From: Paenibacillus sp. ACRRY
GTDB taxonomy: Bacteria > Bacillota > Bacilli > Paenibacillales > Paenibacillaceae
Assembly (NCBI RefSeq): GCF_022346995.1
Contig: NZ_JAKRNM010000002.1
Location: 682,001 to 746,000 of the forward strand
Direction: 5' to 3'
DNA length: 64,000 nucleotides
Position 1 is the stretch's first letter; each line of letters starts with the position of its first letter. The notes below the pieces were generated by a model. It saw only the letters and a program-made list of their open reading frames with translations. It had not been told where the DNA came from and made no database searches. Positions 62,045-64,000 of this stretch are shown here, in pieces. A program made the translations under genes and the position numbers.

Positions 62045-64000
62045 ATGGAGATCGCCAAGGTTATTGTCGATGTTCCGGTGAAACAGACCGATCGGCCCTT
62101 TGATTATCTGGTGCCGGAATCGATGCGTGATTGGATTGAGATTGGCAGTCGGGTAGGCGTACCATTCGGACATCGAACCGTGCAGGGATTTGTGGTTAAT
62201 CTTGTACCTCGTACCGGAACAGAATCCTTCAAGCTGAAGCCCATTCAGGAATTGTTGGACATCGTTCCGCCCTTGTCAGAAGATCTGGTGCAGCTCGCGG
62301 AGTGGATGAGTGAGCGATATGCCAGCAACCGCATTTTGTCGTTGCAGGTCATGGTGCCGACTGCACTGAAAGGTAAAGCGGAACGATATATTTCCATTGG
62401 GGATGCACTGGATGGACAGCAGGCAGGAACGCAGTCGGATGAAGATGTTCTCTTCGTGTGGGGAGAGGAGTCCACATCCGAAAAGGTGCAGCAGGACATT
62501 ATACGTTTTGTTCAAAGTCGGGGGCAGGTGCCTCTGCAGCAATTGAGCCGGAAATACCCCAATCATGCCGCGTTGATCAAAAAGCTTCTGCTTAGTGGTG
62601 TGTTGCTGGAGAGCCAGGCAATCAAGGACAAGCTGAACAAAAAAACAATGAAGGCTGTGGATTTGGCGGTAGATGCTTCTGCTGCGCAGGAGGCACTTGC
62701 GTCTTTCCCGGCGAAGGCACAGCGGCAGAAGGAGGTTCTCGCCTTTCTGCTGGAAATGAAAGAGTTGCTGCCGATGCCGATGAAAGAATTGCTGGCTACG
62801 CTTCAAGTGTCTGCGGCTACCGTCAAAGGGCTTGAGGAGAAAGGACTTCTTGTAACCGAAGACGTGGAAGTCTTTCGTGACCCTTACCAGGGCAGGAAGT
62901 TTCGCGCCACTGAACCGCTTTCTCTCACTGCAGAGCAGCAGAACGTGTACGATAAAATTAATGGCCGATTACAGGAAAGGCGCCATGGCGTCTTTTTGTT
63001 ACATGGTGTAACAGGCAGCGGTAAGACCGAAGTATATCTGCAGACGATCCAGCAATGTATTGAACAGGATCGGCAGGCGATTGTTCTTGTTCCAGAGATT
63101 GCACTCACACCACAAATGGTTGAGCGGTTTAAAGGACGATTTGGAGACCAGGTTGCCGTCATGCACAGCCGTCTTTCGGGTGGAGAGCGTTATGATGAAT
63201 GGCGCAAAATTCGGGAAGGCCAAGTAAAGGTTGCCATTGGCGCACGTTCCGCTGTCTTTGCTCCATTTGACCGATTAGGTCTGATCATTATGGATGAGGA
63301 GCATGAGACCTCTTACAAACAGGAAGAAACGCCGAAATACCATGCCCGTGATGTAGCTGTAAAAAGAGCACAGCAGCATCAGGCTGTCGTGGTTTTGGGC
63401 TCCGCGACGCCTTCACTGGAAAGTTATTATGCCGCACGTTCGCAGAGCAATGATGATTTTGCTCCGCTGCTGCTGGAGATGCCTACTCGGGCACTCGGCA
63501 ACAATCTGCCGGATGTGCGGATCATTGATATGCGCGAAGAGTTGAAGGATGGCAACCGCTCGATGTTCAGCCGGGCTCTGCACAAGGGACTGGAGGAACG
63601 ATTGGAGCGTGGGGAGCAGACGGTTTTACTGTTGAACCGCCGAGGCTATTCCACGTTTGTCATGTGCCGCAGCTGCGGCTATGTGGCTGGTTGTCCCGAG
63701 TGTGATATTTCACTGACCTATCACCAGCGTTCAAACAATCTTCGGTGTCACTATTGCGGGTATGCGGAAGCTGCTCCCGAGGTATGCCCGGAATGTGGCA
63801 GTGAACATATCCGTTACTTTGGTACAGGTACGCAGCGAGTGGAGGAAGAACTGGCCAAGTTGTTCCCGGGAATCCGCGTTATCCGCATGGATGTGGACAC
63901 AACGACGGAGAAGGGGTCACATGAGAAACTTCTGAAGCAGTTCCGGGAGAAAAAAGCCGACGTGCTGCTCGGTACCCAGATGGTTGCGAAAGGGTTGGAT
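62045..64000 (+). CDS. priA: Primosomal helicase PriA (3' end beyond the window)
   Basis: Restarts stalled replication forks by loading the replicative helicase. The first 652 codons are present. Domains: N-terminal 3'-DNA-binding domain (IAKVIVDVPVKQTDRPFDYLVPE, GSRVGVPFGHRTVQGFV), winged helix, then the helicase with Walker A TGSGKTEVYLQT (K327), Walker B as DEEH in IIMDEEHETSYKQEETPKYHARDVA and the zinc-binding insertion with cysteine pairs CRSCG, CPEC, CHYCG and CPECG. The sequence ends inside LLGTQMVAKGLD of motif V. GGGAGGAATT precedes the ATG, three bases after coaBC. Confidence 0.96.
   Translation, partial: MEIAKVIVDVPVKQTDRPFDYLVPESMRDWIEIGSRVGVPFGHRTVQGFVVNLVPRTGTESFKLKPIQELLDIVPPLSEDLVQLAEWMSERYASNRILSLQVMVPTALKGKAERYISIGDALDGQQAGTQSDEDVLFVWGEESTSEKVQQDIIRFVQSRGQVPLQQLSRKYPNHAALIKKLLLSGVLLESQAIKDKLNKKTMKAVDLAVDASAAQEALASFPAKAQRQKEVLAFLLEMKELLPMPMKELLATLQVSAATVKGLEEKGLLVTEDVEVFRDPYQGRKFRATEPLSLTAEQQNVYDKINGRLQERRHGVFLLHGVTGSGKTEVYLQTIQQCIEQDRQAIVLVPEIALTPQMVERFKGRFGDQVAVMHSRLSGGERYDEWRKIREGQVKVAIGARSAVFAPFDRLGLIIMDEEHETSYKQEETPKYHARDVAVKRAQQHQAVVVLGSATPSLESYYAARSQSNDDFAPLLLEMPTRALGNNLPDVRIIDMREELKDGNRSMFSRALHKGLEERLERGEQTVLLLNRRGYSTFVMCRSCGYVAGCPECDISLTYHQRSNNLRCHYCGYAEAAPEVCPECGSEHIRYFGTGTQRVEEELAKLFPGIRVIRMDVDTTTEKGSHEKLLKQFREKKADVLLGTQMVAKGLD

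Noticed and set aside
1..64000. tRNA, rRNA, CRISPR arrays, prophage or transposase genes
   Set aside because: Looked for on both strands by eye; none seen.

Overview
The window is a stretch of chromosome from a low-to-mid GC, spore-forming Firmicute, most likely Paenibacillus or a close relative. The inference rests on gene content: many genes have direct Bacillus subtilis counterparts in familiar neighbourhoods (acuA/acsA, ylbF-ylbG, ylaN near ftsW, and the block rqcH-yloB ... yloC-remA-gmk-rpoZ-coaBC-priA). It also carries the LplB/LplC-type ABC importer plus membrane-anchored AraC regulator that is typical of Paenibacillus. No rRNA, tRNA, CRISPR array, prophage or transposase gene was seen. 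One short intergenic repeat with inverted ends (4163-4346) is the only mobile-looking element.

Layout. 1-4.8 kb: central metabolism (gndA, aroK, aroA, a rhodanese, a CoA-binding protein). 5-8.7 kb: an EIICBA permease of the N-acetylglucosamine type overlapping its own PTS enzyme I. 8.8-15.2 kb: a DJ-1/PfpI protein, a zinc-ribbon protein, ytxJ, ccpA, mtnN and the divergent acuA/acsA pair with a good CcpA box between them. 15.3-25.6 kb: a large class A penicillin-binding protein with two FN3 domains, a small HTH regulator/membrane protein pair with twin operators, rpsD with a long leader, a GAF-GGDEF protein, a lipoprotein, an M29 aminopeptidase, an HPr-like protein lacking the phosphorylatable histidine, and ylaN. 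25.8-35.2 kb: a calcium/proton exchanger, an Asp23 protein, ftsW, yugN, an M20 amidohydrolase, an XPB-type helicase followed by a frameshifted partner gene, then ylbF-ylbG.

35.2-47.9 kb is the most interesting accessory region: an oligosaccharide ABC importer without ATPase (two permeases and a binding lipoprotein), a convergent membrane-bound AraC regulator, and a tightly packed four-gene set on the other side of it (GH29 alpha-L-fucosidase, CBM9-like protein, an 884-residue transglutaminase-fold protein, GH18 hydrolase). None of the four has a signal peptide, so imported fucosylated glycans or glycopeptides are probably dismantled in the cytoplasm. The transporter promoter region and the fucosidase promoter region share an exact 12-base motif, which supports joint control.

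48-64 kb: a small unknown gene, a LysR regulator, a PHP phosphoesterase, rqcH, a calcium P-type ATPase, dapF, a bifunctional homocysteine methyltransferase/methylenetetrahydrofolate reductase, then the conserved yloC-remA-gmk-rpoZ-coaBC-priA run. priA continues beyond the window. A long imperfect RNA helix lies between gmk and rpoZ.
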